Assembly (NCBI GenBank): GCA_947649365.1
Contig: CANSRH010000001.1
Location: forward strand, 1 to 64,000
DNA from: an uncultured Mycoplasmatota bacterium
Lineage (GTDB): Bacteria > Bacillota_I > Bacilli_A > RF39 > UBA660
Direction: 5' to 3'
DNA: 64,000 nt
A program made the translations under genes and the position numbers. The notes under the pieces are model-generated. The model saw only the letters and a program-made list of their open reading frames with translations, was not told where the DNA came from and searched no databases. Positions within the stretch are counted from its first letter, which is position 1. Every line of letters starts with the position of its first letter. Below, piece by piece: positions 8,420-16,336 of the stretch.

Positions 8420-8503
8420 TTTGTTTCCTCCTTTTCTTATATAAAAGCATTTATAGTAAAAAAATCTTGCTCTTATATATTACCATGATTTTAAGATATT
8501 AAA

Positions 8504-8526
8504 AAGAGAATACTCTACATATTCTC
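8504..8526 (-). terminator. Terminator downstream of the ABC-3C-type operon
   Basis: AGAGAAT and ATTCTCT pair around a 9-nt loop on the minus strand, followed by TTTTTAAT. Confidence 0.6.
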
Positions 8527-8640
8527 TAGTTTAACATTTGCTACATATTTTTTTATTATTTCATATAGTATTGAAATATTTAATTGAACATCTTTTAAAT
8601 TGATTTCTTCATTATACAAATTATAATTAATTACTTGAAT
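8514..8640 (-). pseudogene. Possible small frameshifted reading frame
   Basis: Between the ATPase stop and the terminator, the minus strand encodes INYNLYNEEINLKDVQL and then, shifted by one base in an A-run, NISILYEIIKKYVANVKLENM. An AGGTGAT lies 7 nt before an ATT that could begin it. It may be the remnant of a small helical protein; otherwise the 282 bp between 8420 and 8701 holds nothing I can name. Confidence 0.25.
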
Positions 8641-8701
8641 AATAAATCACCTAATTAATTATATTTTTAGTTTTAAAAAAAAGAACTTCTATAATAAATC
8701 T

Positions 8702-10633
8702 CTAATTTTCTATATCAATAAATTTTCCTGTTTTACTACTCCAATGCTTTATTGTTCTATCAATATATTTATCTGAAATCAACTTTAAATTTTCACCTCT
8801 AACATGCTCAGTTAAAATAAGCTGAGGCATTATTCCTGTTTCTTTTTGAATAATATCAAACTCATCAAAAATTGTTTTAAAGATTCTACTGATTGCATCA
8901 ATATCATTTGATATATTATTCCCATTTGCAGAATTATAATCAGGAAAATAAATTTGACTTGGTTGATCAAAAAATAAAAATAATAACATAGGAGATTTTT
9001 CATGTCTTTTTGTAAATGAATGTAATAAGCTTAAAAACAATGCTATATGACATGATAACCAATTAGCACCACTTCCCATTTCACTATATCCTACTTTTTC
9101 TCCATCTTTAAAATTATACAAATCAAATGTTTCTAAATCAAATTTTAAATTTAATGGATAGAAATCCTCTTCAAAATCCAATGTTTGAGCAATTCTGTTC
9201 ATATTTGAATTTATTTCATCACTTATTTTTTGAATTTCACCTTTTAAGTTAAACTTTTCTAATATTTTCTTAAGTTCATCACTTTTTTCTGATAATTCTT
9301 TTAATCTATCACTATATCCCATATAAACCTTATCTATCAAAATTTCTAAATAATACTTTATTCGAAGTTTTGCATTAATTTTCTTTTCTTCTTTGTCAAC
9401 TAACTCATTATTATTTAAGTAGTGATCTTCTATATACTTTTTCTCCTTATAAAGGAATTTTAACTTTTTATTTTTATCATTTAGCAATTTTGAAAGTTTT
9501 CTTTTCTCCTCAAGAAAATGCTTGTTAGTTGCACATGCAAAATTTCTTTCTAATTTTAATTTATTTTTACTTTTTATCATTTCTTCAAAATCTGCATTTA
9601 TTTCATCTACAAAATTTTTACAAATAGGACAAATATACTTTTCATCATTATGACTAAGATTTGCTATCTCAATAGCACTATCTATACTATCTAAATATGA
9701 GAAAATATCATGATTTGTATCATTTATACTATCTATTTTTAGTTTTATATCAGAAATTTCTATACTTAAACTTTCAATATCGTGTTTAATACTTGCATAA
9801 TTATCTACTATGTCTTTATTGATAAAATTAAAATCATCAGATGGCAAATTACTTGCAAATTTTATTAATCCATCAGTATCTAACTTTCCAACATACTCGG
9901 GAACATCTTGACCAATCAAAGCATAATACTCAGTTAATAAAGGAAACAATTCTTCTAACATTTTATGATAAGATTTTTCTTCTAATTCTTTTCTTCGAGT
10001 AACATTTCTAATTTCCTGTTCTATTTCTTTTAATTCTATTAAAGTAGAATAATACTGCTGATCAACTATTCCAGCAAATATTGGAAATTGCTCAATTACC
10101 TGCATTCTTTTTTCGCTATCGGTAAATCTACTAAATAAAACAAATTTATTTGCTATATTACTTTGATGCTGAAACACATATGAAAGCATATTCCTAATTG
10201 ATGCCTTTCCTTTATTTTGAATAAAAGGATTAGCATTTAAATTTGTTACTGTCAATCCTAAATTTTCTTCTATTATTTTTTGAATATCTTTAGGATTAGA
10301 GAAAGAGGTAAAATCATCAATATTAATATTATCAATAATAACTTCCGAAGAGTCAAACGTTAAAGCCATTTTACCATCTGAAGCTCTCCTAGCAATTATC
10401 ATCGCTTTTTCACCTATACAAATAATTAATGTATATATTGTACCATAATTCTTTATAACACCTTTGGGTACTGGATTTCTACTAGAACATAAACAATAAT
10501 CAATGATTTCGATTAAAGCGCTCTTTCCTGTTTTAGATTCTCCAGTAATTATATTTATCCCCTTCTTAAATTCAAGCAAACTTTTTGAATTTTCATCTTT
10601 AAAAACTATAATTCCCTTAATATATTTATTCAT
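8702..10633 (-). CDS. ABC-3C system SMC-like ATPase (DUF3732 type)
   Basis: 643 residues. Walker A is GESKTGKSAL (31-40). A long coiled-coil region (about 190-480) is broken by a Rad50-like zinc-hook motif CPIC at 335-338. Then come a signature-like EMGSGANWLSCHIALFLSLL (518-537) and LLFLFFDQPSQIYFP, in which Walker B ends in D-Q rather than D-E (556-557). The DQPSQ-YFP motif is typical of DUF3732 ATPases of ABC three-component systems, which are predicted conflict or defence systems. Two bases separate it from the middle-component gene. It presumably senses or clamps DNA and licenses the third component; that mechanism is inference. Confidence 0.8.
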   Translation of the reverse strand: MNKYIKGIIVFKDENSKSLLEFKKGINIITGESKTGKSALIEIIDYCLCSSRNPVPKGVIKNYGTIYTLIICIGEKAMIIARRASDGKMALTFDSSEVIIDNINIDDFTSFSNPKDIQKIIEENLGLTVTNLNANPFIQNKGKASIRNMLSYVFQHQSNIANKFVLFSRFTDSEKRMQVIEQFPIFAGIVDQQYYSTLIELKEIEQEIRNVTRRKELEEKSYHKMLEELFPLLTEYYALIGQDVPEYVGKLDTDGLIKFASNLPSDDFNFINKDIVDNYASIKHDIESLSIEISDIKLKIDSINDTNHDIFSYLDSIDSAIEIANLSHNDEKYICPICKNFVDEINADFEEMIKSKNKLKLERNFACATNKHFLEEKRKLSKLLNDKNKKLKFLYKEKKYIEDHYLNNNELVDKEEKKINAKLRIKYYLEILIDKVYMGYSDRLKELSEKSDELKKILEKFNLKGEIQKISDEINSNMNRIAQTLDFEEDFYPLNLKFDLETFDLYNFKDGEKVGYSEMGSGANWLSCHIALFLSLLHSFTKRHEKSPMLLFLFFDQPSQIYFPDYNSANGNNISNDIDAISRIFKTIFDEFDIIQKETGIMPQLILTEHVRGENLKLISDKYIDRTIKHWSSKTGKFIDIEN

Positions 10634-10634
10634 A

Positions 10635-11132
10635 TTAGATTCCTTTCATCAGTTCTAGAAATTCATTAATATTATTTTTTGATAAAATAACGCCTAAATA
10701 ATAAGATGATCTAATATACTCCTTGATGTCTTTATTTTTTATTCTTTCAAATGATTTATCAATGTTTTTATTAATTATAAATCCCTTTGAATCAATAGCT
10801 ATCTCATTTTTTGTACTTAAAATAATAATGACCTTTTGTGTTAAATTTATTAAATCAGTATTATTTTGAAAAATGCTATACAAGTCTATTTTTGAATTAA
10901 GACTAACTTGATTATTATAATATTTTTTATTAGATGCAAATAAAGAATATATATCGCTTCTATTGTTTGCACTATTAAGCTTCTTTCTACAGTCACCATT
11001 ATAAATAATAGGAAGAACAAACATTAAAACACTGTAATGCAAATCTTTTTGATATCCACAAATAAAACTATGAATAATTTCACTTGAAAAAAAAGGACTA
11101 TTTATTATTCTATTTATTTCAATTGCACCCAT
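10635..11132 (-). CDS. ABC-3C system middle component
   Basis: 165 residues, small and helical. It opens with INSPFFSSEIIHSFICGYQKDLHYSVLMFVLPIIYNGDCRKKLN-like sequence, the pattern of the 'three-component ABC system middle component' families (N-P-F/S start, then LPLLL..R). No catalytic motif is visible. It overlaps the upstream gene by one base (11132) and is two bases from the ATPase gene, so all three are coupled. In the literature this component is thought to bridge the ATPase and the effector; nothing in the sequence proves it. Confidence 0.75.
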   Translation of the reverse strand: MGAIEINRIINSPFFSSEIIHSFICGYQKDLHYSVLMFVLPIIYNGDCRKKLNSANNRSDIYSLFASNKKYYNNQVSLNSKIDLYSIFQNNTDLINLTQKVIIILSTKNEIAIDSKGFIINKNIDKSFERIKNKDIKEYIRSSYYLGVILSKNNINEFLELMKGI

Positions 11133-12265
11133 TACTTATCCTCCAAATGCCAGGTGAATTTATTACTATCAACCATATTATGCACTACTCCTCTCTTTAT
11201 TGATTCAGAATAAAAAATAAGTGAAGATTCGACTTTAGCATCCATTCCTTTATGATAAAAAACTTTCGAACCGTTTATAATATCTGCTATTGATTCAATC
11301 CTACACATATCTTTAATATTGTGTATCTTTAAATCTAAGTTATCAACATATTTATTATACTCTCCTGTAAATGCTGGATTCTTTTTAAATTGAGCATTAA
11401 GATTTACATTAGCTTTAAAATAGTCCATAATTGCTGAATCAATTTGTTCATCATACTCAATCCTTTTTATTTCTTTCACGAAATTTTTCTCTAAATATTG
11501 TAATTTTTCTTCTTCTGTAAGTTTATTGTTTGAAGCTAAATCATCAATTATAAATCCAACTTCTTTTACATTTGGTCTTAAACTACGTAAAATCTCAATA
11601 ATTTCATTATAGCTTATTTTCCAATCTTGTTTGTTCTTAACAACTGGAATATTAATTAAGTTTGCATATAAGCCATTAAAAAGTATTTCTTTTTCATTAT
11701 CTAAATAAAGCTTAAATATCTGTGCATTCATAACTTTCTTTTTTATATCCTTAAATCCTTCTTCATTACTTTCTATTCTAAATTTTTTCAATATTGTCTT
11801 TAATTCTGAGTAATTATCTTTAAAAAATATTAAGTCATAATATTTTTTTCTATCTTGATTAACTTGTTTTTTATTTTTATCTTCTTCGTATATTTTATAA
11901 ATAATTCTGTATTTTTCAAGTTCATCTAGCGCATTCCAATTATGAAATATACTAGTGTTCTTTATCTCAGAAGTAGTGTATAAAATTAAAGATTGACAAT
12001 TTAATGAAACATCTAAATTCAAAAGCCAATTATAAAGAGTTTTCCAAAAATCATCACTACGAGGGGTTAAATTATTTGAACAATCATGATATTTTATTTC
12101 ATATTGTTCTATAACATTTTCTTCATTATCTAATATTGTTACATCTCCTAGTGATTCTACTATAATTGAACCATTGTCTAGAACTAGGCATTTTGCTGCT
12201 GCAAACATATATTGATAAAAGTAACCCATTATCTGATCTGTGGCATCTTGTTTTTTTCTTGACAT
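11132..12265 (-). CDS. ABC-3C system C-terminal component with nuclease-like N-terminus
   Basis: 377 residues. The N-terminus DQIMGYFYQYMFAAAKCL followed by GDVTILDNEENVIEQYEIKYHD (about 40-62) has a D...E-x-K arrangement. That arrangement resembles the PD-(D/E)xK nuclease core of Cap4/DUF4297-like effectors. The C-terminal half (FTGEYNKYVDNL...SLIFYSESIKRGVVHNM) resembles ABC-3C C-terminal domains, which tether effectors to the ATPase. It is the first gene of the operon. A role as the DNA-cutting effector of a phage-defence module is inferred from family context; the catalytic residues were picked by eye. Confidence 0.7.
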   Translation of the reverse strand: MSRKKQDATDQIMGYFYQYMFAAAKCLVLDNGSIIVESLGDVTILDNEENVIEQYEIKYHDCSNNLTPRSDDFWKTLYNWLLNLDVSLNCQSLILYTTSEIKNTSIFHNWNALDELEKYRIIYKIYEEDKNKKQVNQDRKKYYDLIFFKDNYSELKTILKKFRIESNEEGFKDIKKKVMNAQIFKLYLDNEKEILFNGLYANLINIPVVKNKQDWKISYNEIIEILRSLRPNVKEVGFIIDDLASNNKLTEEEKLQYLEKNFVKEIKRIEYDEQIDSAIMDYFKANVNLNAQFKKNPAFTGEYNKYVDNLDLKIHNIKDMCRIESIADIINGSKVFYHKGMDAKVESSLIFYSESIKRGVVHNMVDSNKFTWHLEDK

Positions 12266-12336
12266 TTATTATCACCTCAAAACTCTAAATATGAATTTAT
12301 TTTTGAGATTTATTATAACACATTTTCAAATTTTTT

Positions 12337-13374
12337 CTAATCATTTATGTCATTATTCTTCATATCTGCTATAAATATATCAAAATCTGATTCAAATAGT
12401 TTATCCTGTGTTACTCTATATTTTTCAAATTCACTTAATGCTTTATCAACAGCTATCTCATGTGATATTTTACCTGCATCTTTTAAAATATCTAAATCGT
12501 CTGCTAGTAAATATTTATCTATTCTTGTACTCCAATCTTCCATAGTCATAGGTATATGTCTTTCTGCCCTTCGTTCTGCAAGTTCTAAAAATGCATTCAC
12601 TATTCTTTCTAAATCTTTTATTTCTTCTTTAGTTAAATAATTTTTAGCAATTATAACATCAGATTCCATTATTTTTCCTTTTGGAGAATTCTTCCAAGAA
12701 GTTAAATTCATATTTTGTTTTGTATGATCTGCTCTATTATAGATAATCTCTGCTGCAGTTTGATGAGTGATGGCATAATGCATTTTATTTTGTACTTTTT
12801 TAAAAAACTCAATAGTCGTTGGGGCTTTAGCATCATAATCAATACTCGTAGCATAAATATCGGTAATTTTTTGATAAAATCTTCTTTCACTTAAACGAAT
12901 TTCTCTAATTTCTTCTAAAAGTTTTTCAAAGTAATCTTTATTTAAAAATGAGCCATTTTCCATTCTTTTTCTATCTAATACATATCCTTCAATAGTAAAT
13001 TTCTTTAAAACACTAGTTGCCCATCTTCTAAATTGCGTAGCTCTTCTAGAATTAACTCTATAACCTACAGATATAATAGCATCTAAACTATAAAATTTCA
13101 TTTTTCTTTTTACTTTTCTATTGCCTTCAGTTTGAACTATTGAAATTTCTTCAATAGTTGAATTTATATCTAACTCATTTTCATCAAATATATTTTTCAA
13201 ATGAACATTAATATTATCAATTCCTGTATTAAAAAGTTCAGCCATTGCTTTTTGTGTCATCCATAAATTCTCATTTTCATATCTAACTGAAATACCCTTT
13301 TCTTGCTCTTGAGTTTTAAAAACTAAAAATTCTTCTGTACTACTAATAACTTCTAAATTATTCAAAATAACCAT
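12337..13374 (-). CDS. RhuM-family protein inside the permease element
   Basis: 345 residues. The N-terminal NLWMTQKAMAELFNTGIDNINVHLKNIF is a winged-helix-like segment. It is followed by FYSLDAIISVGYRVNSRRATQFRRWATSVL (conserved in the RhuM and KilA-N-like group) and the C-terminal block DIYATSIDYDAKAPTTIEFFKKVQNKMHYA...AAEIIYNRAD. These match the RhuM family, first named as a Salmonella pathogenicity-island protein, of unknown biochemical role and common in mobile elements. ATG 13374 lies almost on top of its GAAGGGG, so a TTG three codons later may be the real start. Close homologues lie just outside the element at 14.1-15.6 kb. Confidence 0.75.
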   Translation of the reverse strand: MVILNNLEVISSTEEFLVFKTQEQEKGISVRYENENLWMTQKAMAELFNTGIDNINVHLKNIFDENELDINSTIEEISIVQTEGNRKVKRKMKFYSLDAIISVGYRVNSRRATQFRRWATSVLKKFTIEGYVLDRKRMENGSFLNKDYFEKLLEEIREIRLSERRFYQKITDIYATSIDYDAKAPTTIEFFKKVQNKMHYAITHQTAAEIIYNRADHTKQNMNLTSWKNSPKGKIMESDVIIAKNYLTKEEIKDLERIVNAFLELAERRAERHIPMTMEDWSTRIDKYLLADDLDILKDAGKISHEIAVDKALSEFEKYRVTQDKLFESDFDIFIADMKNNDIND

Positions 13375-13484
13375 CCCCTTCTTTTTAATCTTAAATAGGA
13401 CTAGGATTATATTATATCAGATTTAAATTAGACAATAAATGATTTTAATTACTAAAAAATATTTCTCCGTCTGTCCTTAATCGG

Positions 13485-13662
13485 CGTAATTATGGGTGAA
13501 TTTTTGGTTAGTAAAAAAGGTATTGGATACTTAATCATTTATGGAACACAAGTTTTTAATTTAAATATTGTTATGAGTGGTATTGCTATTCTTATTTTTA
13601 TCTCTTTTGTTTTGTATCAACTGATTGATAAATTAGAGAAAATTTTATTAAAAGAAAAGTAA
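13485..13662 (+). pseudogene. ABC importer permease, 3' part
   Basis: This encodes VIMGEFLVSKKGIGYLIIYG and two hydrophobic helices to LLKEK and TAA at 13660-13662. It is exactly the piece missing from the permease at 6421-7031. It has no start signals of its own. The native terminator follows at once, so these bases end the original importer operon. Confidence 0.9.
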
Positions 13663-13695
13663 GTAACTTTGAATTCTCAAAAGTTACTTACTTTT
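13655..13695. terminator. Terminator at the end of the importer operon, shared with the cupin gene
   Basis: A perfect 16-bp stem AAAAGTAAGTAACTTT / AAAGTTACTTACTTTT (13655-13670, 13680-13695), with T-runs on both strands. The same arm sequence recurs at 16296-16333. Confidence 0.85.
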
Positions 13696-14040
13696 TTAAT
13701 TTATATATTCATGCTGTTCACTTGTCCATGCTGGTGTACAAGACACTGCTGCTTCGAAGTTACCATTAAAAGCATAGCATTCATTTTTATTAATAAGTAT
13801 TACATCTCCTTGTTGAAAATTTATTATTTCATCACTATCTTTCACGTACATAGTTCCACTTCCATTGATAATATATAACAATTCTTTACAATTTGTATTT
13901 ACTTGAAATCCTTTTTTGGGGCTTCTACTATTTATTTTTATTACTGCAAAATTTATATCTTTATCAGTTGAAGGATAATCCATGCCTGAATAGCCATCTC
14001 CACTATAAAACTCCGCTTGTTCTTTTTTTATAAATTCCAT
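13696..14040 (-). CDS. Cupin-domain protein
   Basis: 114 residues forming a single small beta-barrel. Motifs are NTNCKELLYIINGSGTMYVKD (first cupin motif, with the usual metal-binding histidines absent) and INFQQGDVILINKNECYAF (G-D-x-x-x-I second motif). It is therefore probably a binding rather than a metalloenzyme cupin. A clear GAAGG lies before ATG 14040. The gene stands alone between the permease remnant and decayed RhuM genes, with a perfect 18-bp inverted repeat just upstream that may be its operator. The ligand is unknown. Confidence 0.7.
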   Translation of the reverse strand: MEFIKKEQAEFYSGDGYSGMDYPSTDKDINFAVIKINSRSPKKGFQVNTNCKELLYIINGSGTMYVKDSDEIINFQQGDVILINKNECYAFNGNFEAAVSCTPAWTSEQHEYIN

Positions 14041-14074
14041 TTCCTTCTTTCCTTTCTTTAGTATGTATTTTACA

Positions 14075-14122
14075 TGTTCCTTTCTCCATACAAAAAGCTT
14101 ATTCTGTATGGAGAAAGGAACA
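14075..14122. repeat. Perfect 18-bp inverted repeat upstream of the cupin gene
   Basis: TGTTCCTTTCTCCATACA (14075-14092) and its exact complement (14105-14122) flank a 12-nt spacer. There is no T-run, so it is not a normal terminator. It could be an operator, an element end or an RNA leader. Confidence 0.9.
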
Positions 14123-14139
14123 GTATTCTTGTATAGAAA

Positions 14140-14270
14140 TAATATGACCTAGTTTCACTTGTCTTTCAGCAATATCTGAACACAAACATATTAAATTATT
14201 AAGTTCTTTTATTTCTTCTAATAGATAATTTTTTAGCAATTACAACATCTGTTTCAAATATTTTTACCAT
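14140..14270 (-). pseudogene. RhuM-family C-terminal fragment
   Basis: The minus strand reads FETDVVIAK. After a one-base slip in an A6 run it continues NYLLEEIKELNNLICLCSDIAER. Both intact RhuM genes have the matching IAKNYLT-EE block. Only this piece survives, without start or end. Confidence 0.6.
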
Positions 14271-14306
14271 CAGTGCATTTTTCCATTCATTTAATCCCAA
14301 ATGACA

Positions 14307-15284
14307 TTAATTATCGTTATTTATTTCTTTTAGTTCAATATTCATAATTTTCAAATAATCTTTTTCGGCTTGTGTTAAATGATTTTTCATGTATTTATCG
14401 TATTCTTTATGTGCTTTTTTTAATGCTTCTTCATGTGAAATAGTTCCTTTCGAATTTAATATATCATTATGCGTCATTTTCAAGAAACTATCTAGCTCTT
14501 CTTTCCAATCTTGCATTGTCATTATTTTTCTTTTTAAAGCATTAATTTCCGCTACATCAAGATACGCCGAAACCAATCTATTTAGAATTTGCAATTCTTC
14601 ATACGTTAAATAGTTTTTAGCAATTTCGGTTTCTTTTCTTGTAGGCATATCTCCTTTAAAATTCGTAAGTCCTATATTATTCTTACTACTATCAGCTCTA
14701 TTATAAACTATTTCGGCTGCTGTATTCTTTGAAATTGCATAATGCATTTTATTTTGCACTGTTTTAAAAAAATCAATTGTAATTTCTTTTTTAGGATTAT
14801 AATCAATTGAAGTAGCATATATATCTAATATTTTTCTCCAAAATACTTTTTCACTTGATCTTATATCTCTTATTTTATCAAGAAGTTCATCAAAATATGG
14901 ATCATTTCCATTATTTTTAAATCTTTCAACATTCAAATTATATCCTTTTACTAAATATTCTTTTATCTTTTCATTAGCCCATATTCTAAATTTAGTTCCT
15001 TGATTCGATTTTACACGAAATCCAACTGCAATTATCATATCAAGATTATAATAATTCGTTGGTTTTGTAGAAAATTCGGAATTTCCGAATTTTCTCATAG
15101 TATTTGTCTCTAATAATTCATTTTCTAAATATATATTTTTTATATGTTCATTAATCGTTGATTTAGCTTTATTATATAACTTACTTATTTGTTCTTGTGT
15201 AAGCCAAATATTTTCATCTTCTAACATAACTTCAACTTTTATATCATTATCTAATTCATATATTAAAAAATTATTTTCTTTCAT
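14307..15284 (-). CDS. RhuM-family protein, second copy
   Basis: 325 residues with the same order of motifs as the gene at 12337: NIWLTQEQISKLYNKAKSTINEHIKNIY, YYNLDMIIAVGFRVKSNQGTKFRIWANEKI, DIYATSIDYNPKKEITIDFFKTVQNKMHYA and AAEIVYNRAD. By eye it is only moderately similar to that copy, so this is an older paralogue and not a recent duplication. It appears intact. It lies outside the permease element, among fragments of further copies, on the minus strand. Function unknown. Confidence 0.7.
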   Translation of the reverse strand: MKENNFLIYELDNDIKVEVMLEDENIWLTQEQISKLYNKAKSTINEHIKNIYLENELLETNTMRKFGNSEFSTKPTNYYNLDMIIAVGFRVKSNQGTKFRIWANEKIKEYLVKGYNLNVERFKNNGNDPYFDELLDKIRDIRSSEKVFWRKILDIYATSIDYNPKKEITIDFFKTVQNKMHYAISKNTAAEIVYNRADSSKNNIGLTNFKGDMPTRKETEIAKNYLTYEELQILNRLVSAYLDVAEINALKRKIMTMQDWKEELDSFLKMTHNDILNSKGTISHEEALKKAHKEYDKYMKNHLTQAEKDYLKIMNIELKEINNDN

Positions 15285-15361
15285 ATATCATAATCTCCTT
15301 GAAAATAATAGAAATTTTAATAGTTAAAACTCCATTATCTTTTATATTAAGTCGTTTATTA

Positions 15362-15574
15362 TCATATTCTCGAATTCATGTCATTTCGATTTCTTTCTTT
15401 TTGAACTACTCTAATTTTTTGAGTAGTTGAATTTTCTTTTGATTCATAAATTTCATTTAAGTAATAACTAAGTGTATTGGTTTTAACATTAAATAGTTCT
15501 GCCATATTTTTTGAGATTAACCAAAAAATCTTCATTCTCATAAAGTACCTCAATAAACTTATTTGTATTTGCAC
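15362..15574 (-). pseudogene. RhuM-family N-terminal fragment
   Basis: The stretch LISKNMAELFNVKTNTLSYYLNEIYESKENSTTQKIRVVQKE matches the RhuM N-terminal winged-helix region and the following strand. It then runs into unrelated residues and a stop. The first residues are out of frame relative to the family. It is a decayed third or fourth copy. Confidence 0.55.
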
Positions 15575-15678
15575 TTTGCTATAAAATTAAATCTTTTAGT
15601 TTTGTCTATTTGCATTTTACAATTCTCCCTTACAATAAATCAATATATCTACCAAAATCACAATGATTATAAATTTCT

Positions 15679-15714
15679 CTAGGTATAAGGCTCTGTTAAA
15701 CTTAATACTTTCAT
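15679..15714 (-). pseudogene. Truncated start of an ASCH-like gene
   Basis: ATG 15714 overlaps the preceding stop (TGATG) and encodes MKVLSLTEPYT before a TAG. ASCH-domain proteins commonly begin MKVLSLTEPYA, so this is probably the remnant of one. Confidence 0.35.
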
Positions 15715-16223
15715 CACTTTACCTCTTTAAAAGCATTTCTACTCCATAACCAAAGTGGAGTATGAATATCAATTGGTTTATATTTTGTTCCCTTAAATAA
15801 CTCATTCCATCTGTCAATGACTATCAATTGGACATCATTTCTATTTAATTCCTTATCTGTAATCAGTCCTAATTTGTGTGTTGCTTTTGTTTTTGTAAAA
15901 CTACTTTATATTTAGTAAGTGCATATTGTACTTCTTCAAAATTTTTTTTCTAAGCATAGTTTTGGGTTAAATACAAATCTTGTTTCTTTATCTTCAAAAG
16001 TTTTGTTAGCACTTTCCCACAATGTATAAGAATTTCTTTTATAGTTTAATGCCATTGGCAAAGTAAAATATAAATAATTTTCTAAAGAGGATTTTTCAAA
16101 ATGAGGATTTATATCTTCTGGCATTACCTCACCACCAAGTTCTCCTTTTTTATACATTAAAATTAATTTTTCAACTGTACCCAATAGTTTATCTTTATTT
16201 AATAGCATATCATTCACTTCCAT
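15714..16223 (-). pseudogene. Frameshifted gene of unknown family
   Basis: An ATG-led frame (16223) runs 95 residues (LLNKDKLLGTVEKLILMYK...KRNSYTLWESANKTF). It stops after an A8 run at about 15940. The next frame continues EEVQYALTKYKVVLQKQK, and a second shift gives LGLITDKELNRNDVQLIVIDRW and then HTPLWLWSRNAFKEVK. Together they would make one protein of about 165 residues. I do not recognise the family. Two separate slips in short runs point to decay and not to programmed frameshifting. Confidence 0.55.
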
Positions 16224-16295
16224 TTTAATTTCTTATCTTTCAGATATTTCTTCTATTATATCATGTTCTGTTCTATTTACTTTTAAATATCATAA

Positions 16296-16333
16296 AAAAG
16301 TAAGTAACAATCATTGAAAAGTTACTTACTTTT
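16296..16333 (-). terminator. Terminator of the large surface-protein gene
   Basis: A 13-bp stem AAAAGTAAGTAAC / GTTACTTACTTTT with a 12-nt loop. The arms are the same as in the hairpin at 13655-13695. Confidence 0.8.
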
Positions 16334-16336
16334 ATT

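Larger units (their letters stand above)
7032..13484. mobile_element. 6.45-kb serine-recombinase element inserted in the permease gene
   Basis: The boundaries come from restoring the permease frame. Left junction ...TTTGATTGG|AACA and right junction ...TTAATCGG|CGTAATT share a GG dinucleotide (7030-7031 and 13483-13484), as expected for a serine integrase crossover core. Cargo in order: recombinase at the left end, ABC-3C-type ATPase, middle component, effector-like protein and a RhuM-family gene. All are on the minus strand, opposite to the host operon. No relaxase or other conjugation gene is present, so spread would depend on other elements or transformation. Confidence 0.85.
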
